From positions 1 to 64,000 of the forward strand of contig JAJBUQ010000006.1 in assembly GCA_020860245.1 (NCBI GenBank): DNA of 64,000 nt, given 5' to 3'. A program made the position numbers and the translations under genes. Under the pieces are notes generated by a model. That model ran no database searches. It was not told the DNA's origin and worked only from the letters and a program-made list of their open reading frames with translations. This DNA comes from Rikenellaceae bacterium. Lineage in GTDB: Bacteria > Bacteroidota > Bacteroidia > Bacteroidales > Rikenellaceae. Positions 17,208-24,944 of this stretch are shown one piece after another. Positions within the stretch are counted from its first letter, which is position 1, and every line of letters starts with the position of its first letter.

Positions 17208-18457
17208 TAATTGTTCGTAATATATTTCAGATTATAAATGGCTTGCAGTAGTTGGATCTCGTGAAGTATCCTGTCCTGAATGGCCGATTGTTCGGCATTG
17301 ACCTCTTTCATCAGGTCGAGGACAGATAGTGTTCCGTTTGCGGCCTTCGCCTCAGCCGAGCGTCTTACGGATCCCCGCAAACGAATTATATCTCTGTCCG
17401 AGTCCAGCAATTGCCGGATCTTCTCAATTTCGTTTACATTCTGAGTCATATCCAGTCCGGTATTGAAGAGGAAGGTCTCACGCTGGGACGCTATCATACT
17501 CTTATTAACCTCGATGCTGCCAAGGCTGTTTTTCCGTGTATAAAAATTTCCGAAATTCCAACTCAGCGACACCCCTGCAATATAATAAGGAGTAAATTTA
17601 TCTTTAAGGATATTCAATCCCGGCTTACCGTATCCTCCTGTCACGAAGGCGTTGAATTTAGGCCTTAGTCCGGCAGAAATTTCCGTTTTCTGTGCATCCA
17701 GATTCCGGAACTGAGCATCGTATAAATCGAGTTCCGGTCTGTTGTTGGTTAATGTATAGAATCGGTTAGTATCCGGTTTTACCAGTTCCGTGCTATGATC
17801 AATCGGTTCACCGATCATAGCGGAGAGCATTTCTAAATAAGCATTTCTGCTATATATCAATTCAGTACGGTTCTGCACGGCCTTGACGCGCTCTACTTCT
17901 ACGGCATCCAGATCTGCCTGATTCGCAAGTCCGGTCTGAACGTATGCGGATACTTCATTATAGTTCCGTTCCAAATCTTCCTGATAGATAGTGTTCTGCG
18001 TCAGCATTTCGTCGTTCAGAAGTACACCGAAGAATAATTGGTTCACTCTGTCTCTTATCGAATACATGGTCACATCGAGATTTTTCTTTTCCACCTCCGC
18101 CTGCGTACCGATATTCTCTTTTTGGGCTTTAATGGCACCGCCGTCCCAGATACTCTGGTTAATATCGACCGTCGCATCATATTGATCTTTACTCAATCCT
18201 TTTAAGCCATCTACTGCTATGGGTATCTGCGTTACATCCGACTGGTAAGTTGCCTTTGCGGAGAGTTGTATCTGAGGCAGATATCCTTTAGAGGCATTTG
18301 ACAAATTATAATCCTTCGATTTTTCAATCAGGTCGTATTGTACTATAAGAGGATAATTCGCTTCTGCTTTTTCATAACACTGCTCGATCGTCAATTGTCC
18401 GTAAGATGATTGGATAATTAAAACAGCCAGACTTAGAATAATTGAATATTTTTTCAT
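17207..18457 (-). CDS. TolC-family outer-membrane efflux protein
   Basis: A 416-residue outer-membrane factor. A signal peptide (residues 1-20, ending SSYG) precedes two repeats of the outer-membrane efflux domain with long amphipathic helices, typical of TolC. The opening LTIEQCYEKAEANYPLI is the usual motif of the family. It is the first gene of the seven-gene operon tolC-hlyD-ATPase-ATPase-permease-permease-dhfr. A TetR-type operator palindrome lies 43-56 nt upstream of its start, shared in sequence with one upstream of the TetR gene. Confidence 0.9.
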   Translation of the reverse strand: MKKYSIILSLAVLIIQSSYGQLTIEQCYEKAEANYPLIVQYDLIEKSKDYNLSNASKGYLPQIQLSAKATYQSDVTQIPIAVDGLKGLSKDQYDATVDINQSIWDGGAIKAQKENIGTQAEVEKKNLDVTMYSIRDRVNQLFFGVLLNDEMLTQNTIYQEDLERNYNEVSAYVQTGLANQADLDAVEVERVKAVQNRTELIYSRNAYLEMLSAMIGEPIDHSTELVKPDTNRFYTLTNNRPELDLYDAQFRNLDAQKTEISAGLRPKFNAFVTGGYGKPGLNILKDKFTPYYIAGVSLSWNFGNFYTRKNSLGSIEVNKSMIASQRETFLFNTGLDMTQNVNEIEKIRQLLDSDRDIIRLRGSVRRSAEAKAANGTLSVLDLMKEVNAEQSAIQDRILHEIQLLQAIYNLKYITNN

Positions 18458-18529
18458 ACTTTATGTATTATTTCTTTTGCTTTTTTAAACTATTTTGATT
18501 AACAAAATTGTTGGTATTGGTTAAAAAAA
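18458..18529. promoter_or_regulatory. Promoter region of the efflux operon
   Basis: The 72-bp gap between the TetR stop and tolC start contains the operator at 18500-18513 and a TAGTTTAA element (minus strand) just downstream of it that could be a weak -7 box. Transcription from here would be shut off by TetR bound to the operator. Confidence 0.4.
18500..18513. promoter_or_regulatory. TetR operator upstream of the efflux operon
   Basis: TAACAAAATTGTTG is a near-perfect palindrome (TAACAA/TTGTTG) between the TetR stop and the tolC start. It matches the site at 19183-19196 in 13 of 14 positions. Confidence 0.65.
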
Positions 18530-19138
18530 TTAGACCCGTAATTGATTTAAAATTATTTCGACATTAATTTGTTTACGGTGGTCCAAAAAAATTTGTTTAT
18601 CAAAATTCATAATTTCCGACAAAGCAGGCGCGCTGATAACGGCAAAGCAATTCAACGAAATTATGCTTATAATAAGATCCAATGGATTTATATACCGAAT
18701 TTTTCCTTTTTTAATTTCAGCGTCAATCTCCTCCCTTAAACTTCCGAGAACTTTACCAGCTTTTTCTTTAATATTATTAGCCAGTACAGATCTAAGATTT
18801 TCATTTGAAAAAATTTCACTGAAAATGAAATTCGGAAGTTTTTCATTAGACGCGATGAAATCGAAGTGATCTTCGATCCCGTTTTTTATTTTTTCCAGGA
18901 ACGGAAGATCCTGATTGAAAGTAAAGAGAAATATCTCTGACATCGACGTAACCTTATTATTAAAAACCGTGTCGAATAAGTTCTCTTTCGTGCGGAAATA
19001 GTAGTGAAGCATGGCATGGTTTACTCCAGCTCTTTTCGCAATTTCGGTAGTACGTGCTTTACCATAACCCTTTTCAAGAAATACAGCTTCGGCAGCCTCC
19101 AGTATAAGTTTCTCGCTATTTGTCTCTTTTGCACACAT
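18530..19138 (-). CDS. TetR/AcrR-family repressor of the efflux operon
   Basis: A 202-residue regulator. The N-terminal helix-turn-helix is TTEIAKRAGVNHAMLHYYF (about residues 27-45) after the opening KLILEAAEAVFLEKGYGKAR. The C-terminal ligand domain is helical and resembles the CecR/YbiH group, members of which control YbhGFSR-type pumps. The gene is immediately upstream of the efflux operon, same strand. Palindromes of the same sequence lie 46-59 nt upstream of its own start and 43-56 nt upstream of tolC, so it is inferred to repress both. The start at 19138 leads directly into the HTH region. Confidence 0.88.
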   Translation of the reverse strand: MCAKETNSEKLILEAAEAVFLEKGYGKARTTEIAKRAGVNHAMLHYYFRTKENLFDTVFNNKVTSMSEIFLFTFNQDLPFLEKIKNGIEDHFDFIASNEKLPNFIFSEIFSNENLRSVLANNIKEKAGKVLGSLREEIDAEIKKGKIRYINPLDLIISIISLNCFAVISAPALSEIMNFDKQIFLDHRKQINVEIILNQLRV

Positions 19139-19163
19139 GAATAATTAATTGCAATTCCGGCAC

Positions 19164-19171
19164 CAAAGATA
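19164..19171 (-). promoter_or_regulatory. -7 promoter element of the TetR gene
   Basis: TATCTTTG on the minus strand, 25 nt before the TetR ATG; the palindrome at 19183-19196 lies just upstream, in the spacer/-33 region where a repressor would block. Confidence 0.65.
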
Positions 19172-19182
19172 TAAAATTTACT

Positions 19183-19196
19183 TAACAAAATTGTTA
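19183..19196. promoter_or_regulatory. TetR operator upstream of the TetR gene
   Basis: TAACAAAATTGTTA is palindromic (TAACAA/TTGTTA with an AA centre). The same sequence, with one difference, precedes the tolC gene, implying autoregulation plus control of the operon. Confidence 0.7.
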
Positions 19197-19828
19197 GCAG
19201 TATTAATTTTATAATAAAAATTTCTGTATATGAAAGGTAAAAATATAAATTCCAATAATTTAACTTCGTAGTATGAACGATAAATCCCATGTAAAAGTTC
19301 AAAAATTATCTTTTAATGGATTTAATTCCTTATCTCCGTGACGGTGACGCATAATATCACCATTGATAAGGAAGTTCAACGTGATCGAAAATTTATTATG
19401 TATGTCAGTACCGCAATGCCGGATCCGCAGTCCAATAGATAACTCTATAATTACAGGTATTTTTATAACATCAATACCATTCATCTATATATTACCAATA
19501 TCCTGCACAACCTATCGCACCTATTTCTCAAGGTATGAACCTGCGGTGTGAACGTAAAAAGAAACGGTTAGGTTAAAACATTGGAGATAAGCATTTTGCA
19601 TTTTTAAATTCCCGGAATAGCAACAAATACACCTGTAAGACTTGTATATAATTATAAATACAGGAACCGGTATTATTCTCTTTCACCGTTTAGTTTGGAA
19701 AAAATCTGATATAACTTATATGTATGTATTGTTTAACATATAAGAAATTTTCGGAATCTTCGAGAAAGAATAAGTCAAATTATTTTATGAAATTGCCTTT
19801 ATAAATTGAGGTAAATATCTCTGGTATT

Positions 19829-20332
19829 TCATAGCCCCGTCCGGGCTTCGAGTTCGTCCGGGTAACGGTTGCCGGTAAGATCGATGCTGCCGGCCGCGGC
19901 TGTAAGGGAGGCAACCTCGTCCGGGGAGAGTTCTACGTTTACTGATCCGATATTCTCTGTAAGCCTTTCGGGTTTGGTTGTGCCGGGTATCGGTACAATA
20001 AATGGCTTTTGTTCCCTGAGCCATGCGAGGGCTATCTGAGCGGGCGTCGCATCTTTCTTTTCGGCGTATCTGCGTATCAGATCAAGCATCGACTGGTTGG
20101 CTTCGAGAACTTTAGGGGTAAACCGGGGTAATTTACTGCGGAAGTCGGCACTGTCGAACGTAGTCGAAGCGTCGAATTTCCCAGCAAGGAAACCTTTACC
20201 TAAAGAGCTGTATGGAACAAGTCCTATTCCCAGTTCTTCGAGCAGCGGAATCAGTTCTTTTTCCGGGCGTCGGAACCATAGCGAATATTCGTTTTGGACT
20301 GCACTTAACGGAAGTACCGCATATGTGTCATT
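19829..20332 (-). pseudogene. Truncated aldo/keto reductase, C-terminal part only
   Basis: Reading the minus strand from just inside the stop codon of the next aldo/keto reductase gives YAVLPLSAVQNEYSLWFRRP, then a typical aldo/keto reductase C-terminal half: EELGIGLVPYSSLGKGFLAG, ATPAQIALAWLREQKPFIVP and IPGTTKPERLTENIGS with the NADPH-phosphate-binding residues. It ends at 19829. The N-terminal half, with the catalytic Asp, Tyr, Lys and His, is missing, and an in-frame stop precedes the fragment. It is of a different subgroup (YajO/AKR11-like) from the intact neighbour. It is most simply a deletion remnant. A shorter ORF starting at the ATG at 20089 exists but would not encode an active enzyme. 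Confidence 0.8.
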
Positions 20333-21170
20333 TCATATTTCCCAGCCATTTTACCATTTCAGGGTCACGATGGTCGAAGAATGCACTCTCTCCACTGTCG
20401 AGCGTTCTTATCGACTCCATATCCTGCGCAGTTAGCTCAAAGTCGAATATATCGAAATTTTCCCGTATGCGGGATTCCGTGACCGATTTCGGGATCGCGA
20501 CCACATCCCGCTGCACAAGCCAGCGCAATACCACCTGGGCAATAGTTTTGCCGTACTTGTCACCTATCGATTGCAACAGTTCGTTTTTAAACAGGTTGTT
20601 GCGCCCTTCGGCAAACGGGCCCCACGATTCGATCTGAATGCCGTTATCTTTGAGGAATTTCTGGGCATCCACCTGCTGATGGAACGGATGTGTTTCGATC
20701 TGATTTACGGCAGGGGCTATCTCGTTATGGATTATAAGATCCATAATCCGGTCTGGATAGAAATTCGATACACCGATGGCGCGGATCCGCCCCTCTTTAT
20801 ATAGCTTCTCCATAGCCCGCCAAGAGCCGTAAACATCACCGAAAGGTTGATGTATCAGATAAAGATCTATATAATCGAGTCCAAGTTTTCCGAGTGACGC
20901 CTCGAAGGCCTTAAGCGCCCTGTCTTCACCTGCATCGCTGATCCATAGTTTTGTCGTGATAAACAACTCTCCGCGCGGTATACCGCTTTTTGCAATGGCG
21001 GCCCCTACCGCCTGTTCGTTATGATAAGCCGCCGCAGTATCTATAGAGCGGTATCCGGTTTCGAGTGCCCATAGAACGCTTTGTTCACACTTTTTCAGAT
21101 CGTCGATCTGATAAACTCCAAAACCGAGAATCGGCATTTCCACACCGTTGTTTAATTTAACTGTTTTCAT
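20328..21170 (-). CDS. Aldo/keto reductase
   Basis: A 280-residue (beta/alpha)8 NADPH-dependent reductase of the AKR5-like, 2,5-diketo-gluconate-reductase type. It opens with [16 protein letters not shown]; the catalytic Asp and Tyr are in [14 protein letters not shown], the Lys in TTKLWI, the His in LIHQPFGD. The C-terminal [19 protein letters not shown] binds NADPH. It likely reduces aldehydes or ketones in the cytoplasm. It lies downstream of the AraC regulator on the same strand (99-bp gap) and is probably controlled by it. Its TGA stop abuts the truncated second reductase. Confidence 0.9.
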   Translation of the reverse strand: MKTVKLNNGVEMPILGFGVYQIDDLKKCEQSVLWALETGYRSIDTAAAYHNEQAVGAAIAKSGIPRGELFITTKLWISDAGEDRALKAFEASLGKLGLDYIDLYLIHQPFGDVYGSWRAMEKLYKEGRIRAIGVSNFYPDRIMDLIIHNEIAPAVNQIETHPFHQQVDAQKFLKDNGIQIESWGPFAEGRNNLFKNELLQSIGDKYGKTIAQVVLRWLVQRDVVAIPKSVTESRIRENFDIFDFELTAQDMESIRTLDSGESAFFDHRDPEMVKWLGNMK

Positions 21171-21269
21171 TTTCTTTGGATTTATTGCTTTAATTACAAA
21201 GCAAAATTAATGCAAAGGGCGCGGAACTGAGTTGTTCTGCTGTCCATATTAGTTCGCTGGACAGTCCGA

Positions 21270-22091
21270 TTACTTCCCAGGAGAGAATCCGTACTGCTTT
21301 TTAAAAGCGACGGAAAAATGGGAAAGGTTTTTAAAGCCAACTTCCGTGTAAACATCCGAGACACGTTTACCCTCTCCTTTTATCATATCGTAAGCGGCTT
21401 TTAAACGACGGTGTATGATCCATTTCTGTGGAGACAGGTCGCTAACCTGCTTGAAGTCCCGCTTGAACGACGACAGGCTTCGACCGGTGAAGGCTGCTAT
21501 TTCTTCTACCGACAATTCATACATATAATTCTGTTCGAGAAATTCCAGTATATCTATTTTCCACGGTTGGGTAAAATCGAAAAGCGTGGGATAGAATCGT
21601 TTATCGTCCCTAAGCAGCAAATATACCCCTTCAACCTGTTTAAGGTACATCAGCTCGTCGGAAGGTTGTACGGCCTGGTCGAAGAACGGAGTAAGCGATA
21701 AGAACAGGCTGGTAATCTCCGGTCTCTCATTTATCTTCACGGCACTCTGTTTAAATTTCACCGCATCGACCGGCAGCGTGTTTTTATCCGTCTTCTGATA
21801 GAGTTCCCTTAAGAACGGGCGTTTGAGCATCATAAATATTCCCCGGAAGGGCTCGTCGCCGACCGAGTATTTCTCCATATTGACCCGATTGTCACGGCGG
21901 ACAAAAACGCATTCGCCTGGTTTGATAACCGTCCGTTTTTTCCCTTCGATGATACGGTATTCGCCAGAATAAACATAAACGAGGTAATGATCACGGGCCA
22001 TGCTTGCACACCGTCTATTATCACTAAAGTGATAGCTAAAGAATATGTCGCGGTAATTGAACACCGTATGTTCGTTCTTTTTGAATTGCAT
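21270..22091 (-). CDS. AraC-family transcriptional regulator
   Basis: A 273-residue regulator. The N-terminal cupin-like part (residues about 10-120, with KKRTVIKPGECVFVRRDNRV) would bind an effector. The C-terminal 90 residues form the double helix-turn-helix: LSVEEIAAFTGRSLSSFKRD and RVSDVYTEVGFKNLSHFSVAFK followed by the typical YGFSPGK end. It lies between the DUF362 gene (22 nt upstream) and the aldo/keto reductase gene. It probably activates the reductase in response to a carbonyl or oxidative signal, by analogy with common AraC-reductase pairs. Confidence 0.9.
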   Translation of the reverse strand: MQFKKNEHTVFNYRDIFFSYHFSDNRRCASMARDHYLVYVYSGEYRIIEGKKRTVIKPGECVFVRRDNRVNMEKYSVGDEPFRGIFMMLKRPFLRELYQKTDKNTLPVDAVKFKQSAVKINERPEITSLFLSLTPFFDQAVQPSDELMYLKQVEGVYLLLRDDKRFYPTLFDFTQPWKIDILEFLEQNYMYELSVEEIAAFTGRSLSSFKRDFKQVSDLSPQKWIIHRRLKAAYDMIKGEGKRVSDVYTEVGFKNLSHFSVAFKKQYGFSPGK

Positions 22092-22113
22092 AGTGCTCTT
22101 TTAAAGGTAAATT

Positions 22114-23076
22114 TTAGTCAACTATCACCAACTCGTATTGCTGTGTCCCAATCCCTATTTTCTCGGCATGGACGAGTGTATGGATACCGTTACGCGATTC
22201 CATTCTCTCGATGAGATGTACTTTGCCGTGATCTTCGGAGGCATAGACAAGGTCGACGCACGCTTTGTCCAACGCTACAGGGTCGAGCGAAGCGAGAATT
22301 CCTATATCGCCCATTTGAGGGTCGGCCGGATTCGAGTCGCAGTCGCAGTCCACAGAGAGGTTATTCATCACACTAATATAAATTATATTGTCACCGCAAT
22401 GATCGGCAATGGCTTTGGCAACTTCCGCCATAGTTTCGAGGAACTGTTCTTGTGAGGGATTACCCCAGTTCTCCGTACTTGTTCCTCCGGAATGTATCAG
22501 GCGTTTCCCATTTGCAGAAGCGATTCCGATAGACATATTCTTTATGGCTCCGCCAAAACCTCCCATAGCATGCCCTTTAAAATGAGACAGAATAACGGTG
22601 AAATCATAATAAAGATAATTTTTGCCGACTATATCGCGCGATATATGTTTGCCGCCTGTCACCGGCAGATCCACCTCGCCTTCGGCATCGAGTATATCGA
22701 CCGGAGCGATATCGAGGAATCCGTGATCGCGGGCGGTCTGCAAATGGGCCTCAGTACCTGCGCGACGACCGCCATAGGCGGTATTGGCGTCGATAAACGT
22801 ACCGTCCACGAGACGGACGAAGTCGCCGATAAGATCCGGTTTCAGGTAATTGTCGCCGCCCGGTTCCCCCATGCTCAGTTTTATAGCCACATTACCTTGT
22901 GCTTCCCGGCCAAGAAGTTCATACATTTTAATTATCGCCGCCGGTGTTATTTCCCGGGTCATATAAACTACCGGCACCGGCTGCTGTTCGTTACTGCTTG
23001 TTTTGTTGGATGCCTTACATCCTATACCACCTGCCATAATAGTAAAAATTGTTGCGGTTATAAGTATCTTTTTCAT
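22114..23076 (-). CDS. DUF362 domain-containing exported protein
   Basis: A 320-residue protein with a hydrophobic leader ending GGIGC at residue 20, so possibly a lipoprotein, though the lipobox is weak. The rest is a DUF362 domain: VAIKLSMGEPGGDNYLKPDLIGDFV, then DFTVILSHFKGHAMGGFGGAIKNMSIGIAS and LDPVALDKACVDLVY are its usual landmarks. DUF362 proteins are often fused to ferredoxin domains; here no ferredoxin motif is present, only a CDCD pair of cysteines. Function is unknown. The gene is first in a run with the AraC and aldo/keto reductase genes. Confidence 0.85.
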   Translation of the reverse strand: MKKILITATIFTIMAGGIGCKASNKTSSNEQQPVPVVYMTREITPAAIIKMYELLGREAQGNVAIKLSMGEPGGDNYLKPDLIGDFVRLVDGTFIDANTAYGGRRAGTEAHLQTARDHGFLDIAPVDILDAEGEVDLPVTGGKHISRDIVGKNYLYYDFTVILSHFKGHAMGGFGGAIKNMSIGIASANGKRLIHSGGTSTENWGNPSQEQFLETMAEVAKAIADHCGDNIIYISVMNNLSVDCDCDSNPADPQMGDIGILASLDPVALDKACVDLVYASEDHGKVHLIERMESRNGIHTLVHAEKIGIGTQQYELVIVD

Positions 23077-23458
23077 TGTGTATTATATTTTATTCCTATA
23101 AAAATTCTATATCGGTCAAGCAATAGTGCGCGGGATTTTATCCATAACGGCCAGTCCGTCGGACCGGGTAATCCTGCAAATTAAACGCGTCGGTGTGGTC
23201 TGTTTTTCAGAAAAAGAACATATCTGTAACGCGGGTTTAAGTATCGAAATCGCCGTATTGCAAAAATTTATCGAACGCAATGTTGCCGGATTTTTCTGTC
23301 TCCTTAGGATCAGTTATTTTAATTTTAATCACAACCGAATAATAACTCTCAGTAGTTGCATTGCGAATTATCCGTTTATTTAGTTTCCATATTCCCGGAT
23401 TACTGTGAACATGTTTAGCTAAGAGCTGCAACTACCACACCTGTAATAATTATATACC
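23077..23458. other. Intergenic region, no gene seen
   Basis: 382 bp between the DUF362 start and the glutathione-peroxidase stop. One minus-strand frame (about 23237-23431) reads VVIKIKITDPKETEKSGN before its stop and has coding-like composition, but I recognise nothing in it and it may be the decayed tail of a lost gene. Confidence 0.4.
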
Positions 23459-24007
23459 CTACCTTCCTGATTCGATCCAAATAATAATTTCTTCCGCATT
23501 GGGTAGGATCTTCGGAGAAACGGACATAATCCAGTTTCCGTTCTCGTCGATAAGAAATTTTTGAAAATTCCATGTAACCTCCACATCCTCTACTCCGTTA
23601 AGCGATTCGGATGTGAGCCACCTGTATAGCGGTTCCATATCATCTCCTTTTACGGAAATTTTTGACATTATCGGGAAAGTGACTCCGTAATTCTTTTCGC
23701 AGAAAGCTGCTATCTCCTCGTCCGTTCCAGGTTCTTGCCCAAGAAAATTATTGGCCGGGAAGCCTATAATAACGAACTTATCCGGTCCGTACTTTTTATA
23801 CAGCTCCTGGAGCTGGCTATACTGTGGCGTAAGGCCGCATTCCGAAGCGACGTTTACCACCATTACTTTCTTCCCTTTTAATTGGGAAAAATGGAAATTT
23901 TCACCGTTTATATCTTTTACTATAAAATCGTAAAATGATGACTGTTGTGCTAAAACGGCTGTAAAAAGACCGACAGATAGAAGCAGTGTAAAAATAATTT
24001 TTTTCAT
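23459..24007 (-). CDS. Exported glutathione peroxidase-family thiol peroxidase
   Basis: A 182-residue peroxidase that reduces peroxides using thiols. Residues 1-19 form a signal peptide (ending AVLAQ), so it acts in the periplasm. The peroxidatic residue is Cys in NVASECGLTPQY (cysteine, not selenocysteine), the Gln/Trp/Asn of the catalytic group are in LKGKKVMVVN, GFPANNFLGQEPGTDEEI and VTWNFQKFLID. Start was placed at 24007 (MKKIIFTLLLS) because the longer frame has no signal-like start. It is a single gene; it fits an envelope defence against peroxide and lies among other exported redox enzymes. Confidence 0.9.
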   Translation of the reverse strand: MKKIIFTLLLSVGLFTAVLAQQSSFYDFIVKDINGENFHFSQLKGKKVMVVNVASECGLTPQYSQLQELYKKYGPDKFVIIGFPANNFLGQEPGTDEEIAAFCEKNYGVTFPIMSKISVKGDDMEPLYRWLTSESLNGVEDVEVTWNFQKFLIDENGNWIMSVSPKILPNAEEIIIWIESGR

Positions 24008-24411
24008 ATTATCGTTATTTATTGTTTTATTCCCGGAAACGGTTCGCAGGCTTTTGACAATTCCTCCTCTACGTCCAATCTGGTCGGTTATCAATATCCG
24101 CTGCAGGCTTTTGCATTGCAAATACTGCAGCGGGACAAGGGCTGCATGGCGGAATTTGGGATTTCACGATCCATGCCAACAAGAAGTCCCTGCAGTTCCT
24201 ACTATATTGCAAATCGCCCCTGTCTGGCAGGCACGCCTTATTTTCCTTCACTATTTTATTACATAGTGGGATAATTCCGGAAGTATGTCGGTATAATTAA
24301 TTTTGCCAGCTATCCGTTCCCCGTGAATAAGCACGTAAGTGGAGAAACTGAAACTCTCGGCGATTGTGATGTCATATCAAACATAATTTATCGAATCCCT
24401 GTTTATAGATC
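24008..24411. other. Gene-free region with nested inverted repeats
   Basis: About 400 bp without a convincing gene. At 24098-24133 CCGCTGCAG and CTGCAGCGG form a 9-bp inverted repeat around an inner TTGCA/TGCAA pair. GCATGG/CCATGC (about 24144-24176) is a second small hairpin. Composition here is richer in G+C than other spacers. It may be a repeat element or a structured RNA; see findings. Confidence 0.4.
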
Positions 24412-24879
24412 TCAAACATTATGTTCGCCTGTATCCCCGGCACCGATGTCGCTTCCACGTTTCTTCTTGTTAATAAAATTGGTTATAGCCATTATTCCTT
24501 CATGTGGGGTATCGATATTCCTACATAGGTTCTCCATTGGACAAAGATCGCTACCGTCGCGGTTCATGATTTCGGATACCAATCTGCCGTAACCGTATTT
24601 TATCCCTGCCTGGGACAAAACCTGAACTGCGGATTCACTCATTACTTCAGCATAAACTTCCTTCAATTTCGTTTTGCAAATGATAAAAGCTGCTGCTTTG
24701 CCTATAACTTTATCCGCCAATACTGCGCCCTCCAGTATATCCTGGTTCTTCTCGCAGATCTTCAACAATGGCATTATTCCTCTCTCTTTCGATACCAATT
24801 CCACGCCATCCTTAACTACAACCAAAGAATATCCGTAATTCTTCAGGTGGTTTTTAGCCAATTCAATCTCGGTTTTCAT
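24412..24879 (-). CDS. DUF1893 domain-containing protein
   Basis: A 155-residue soluble protein. The pattern SLVVVKDGVELVSKERGIMPLL, GAVLADKVIGKAAAFIICKTKLKEVYAEVMSESA and a cysteine/proline end (SDLCPMENLCRN) are those of DUF1893, a family in the cytidine-deaminase-like fold group, though without a full catalytic zinc motif that I can see. It lies 65 nt after the broken TonB receptor gene, on the same strand. Function unknown. Confidence 0.8.
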   Translation of the reverse strand: MKTEIELAKNHLKNYGYSLVVVKDGVELVSKERGIMPLLKICEKNQDILEGAVLADKVIGKAAAFIICKTKLKEVYAEVMSESAVQVLSQAGIKYGYGRLVSEIMNRDGSDLCPMENLCRNIDTPHEGIMAITNFINKKKRGSDIGAGDTGEHNV

Positions 24880-24944
24880 TTTATTTTCGATGAATGTTAT
24901 CGATAACTTTGTATTTTCTCTGCCTTTCTGCGCATATTATCGCT

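Larger units (their letters stand above)
19139..19828. other. Gene-poor region with TetR promoter and a small inverted repeat
   Basis: About 690 bp without a supportable gene. It holds the TetR promoter and operator, and a 9-12-9 inverted repeat (CTTATATGT at 19715-19723, ACATATAAG at 19736-19744) beyond the end of the truncated aldo/keto reductase. The short open frames here are AT-rich and show no conserved pattern. Confidence 0.5.
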
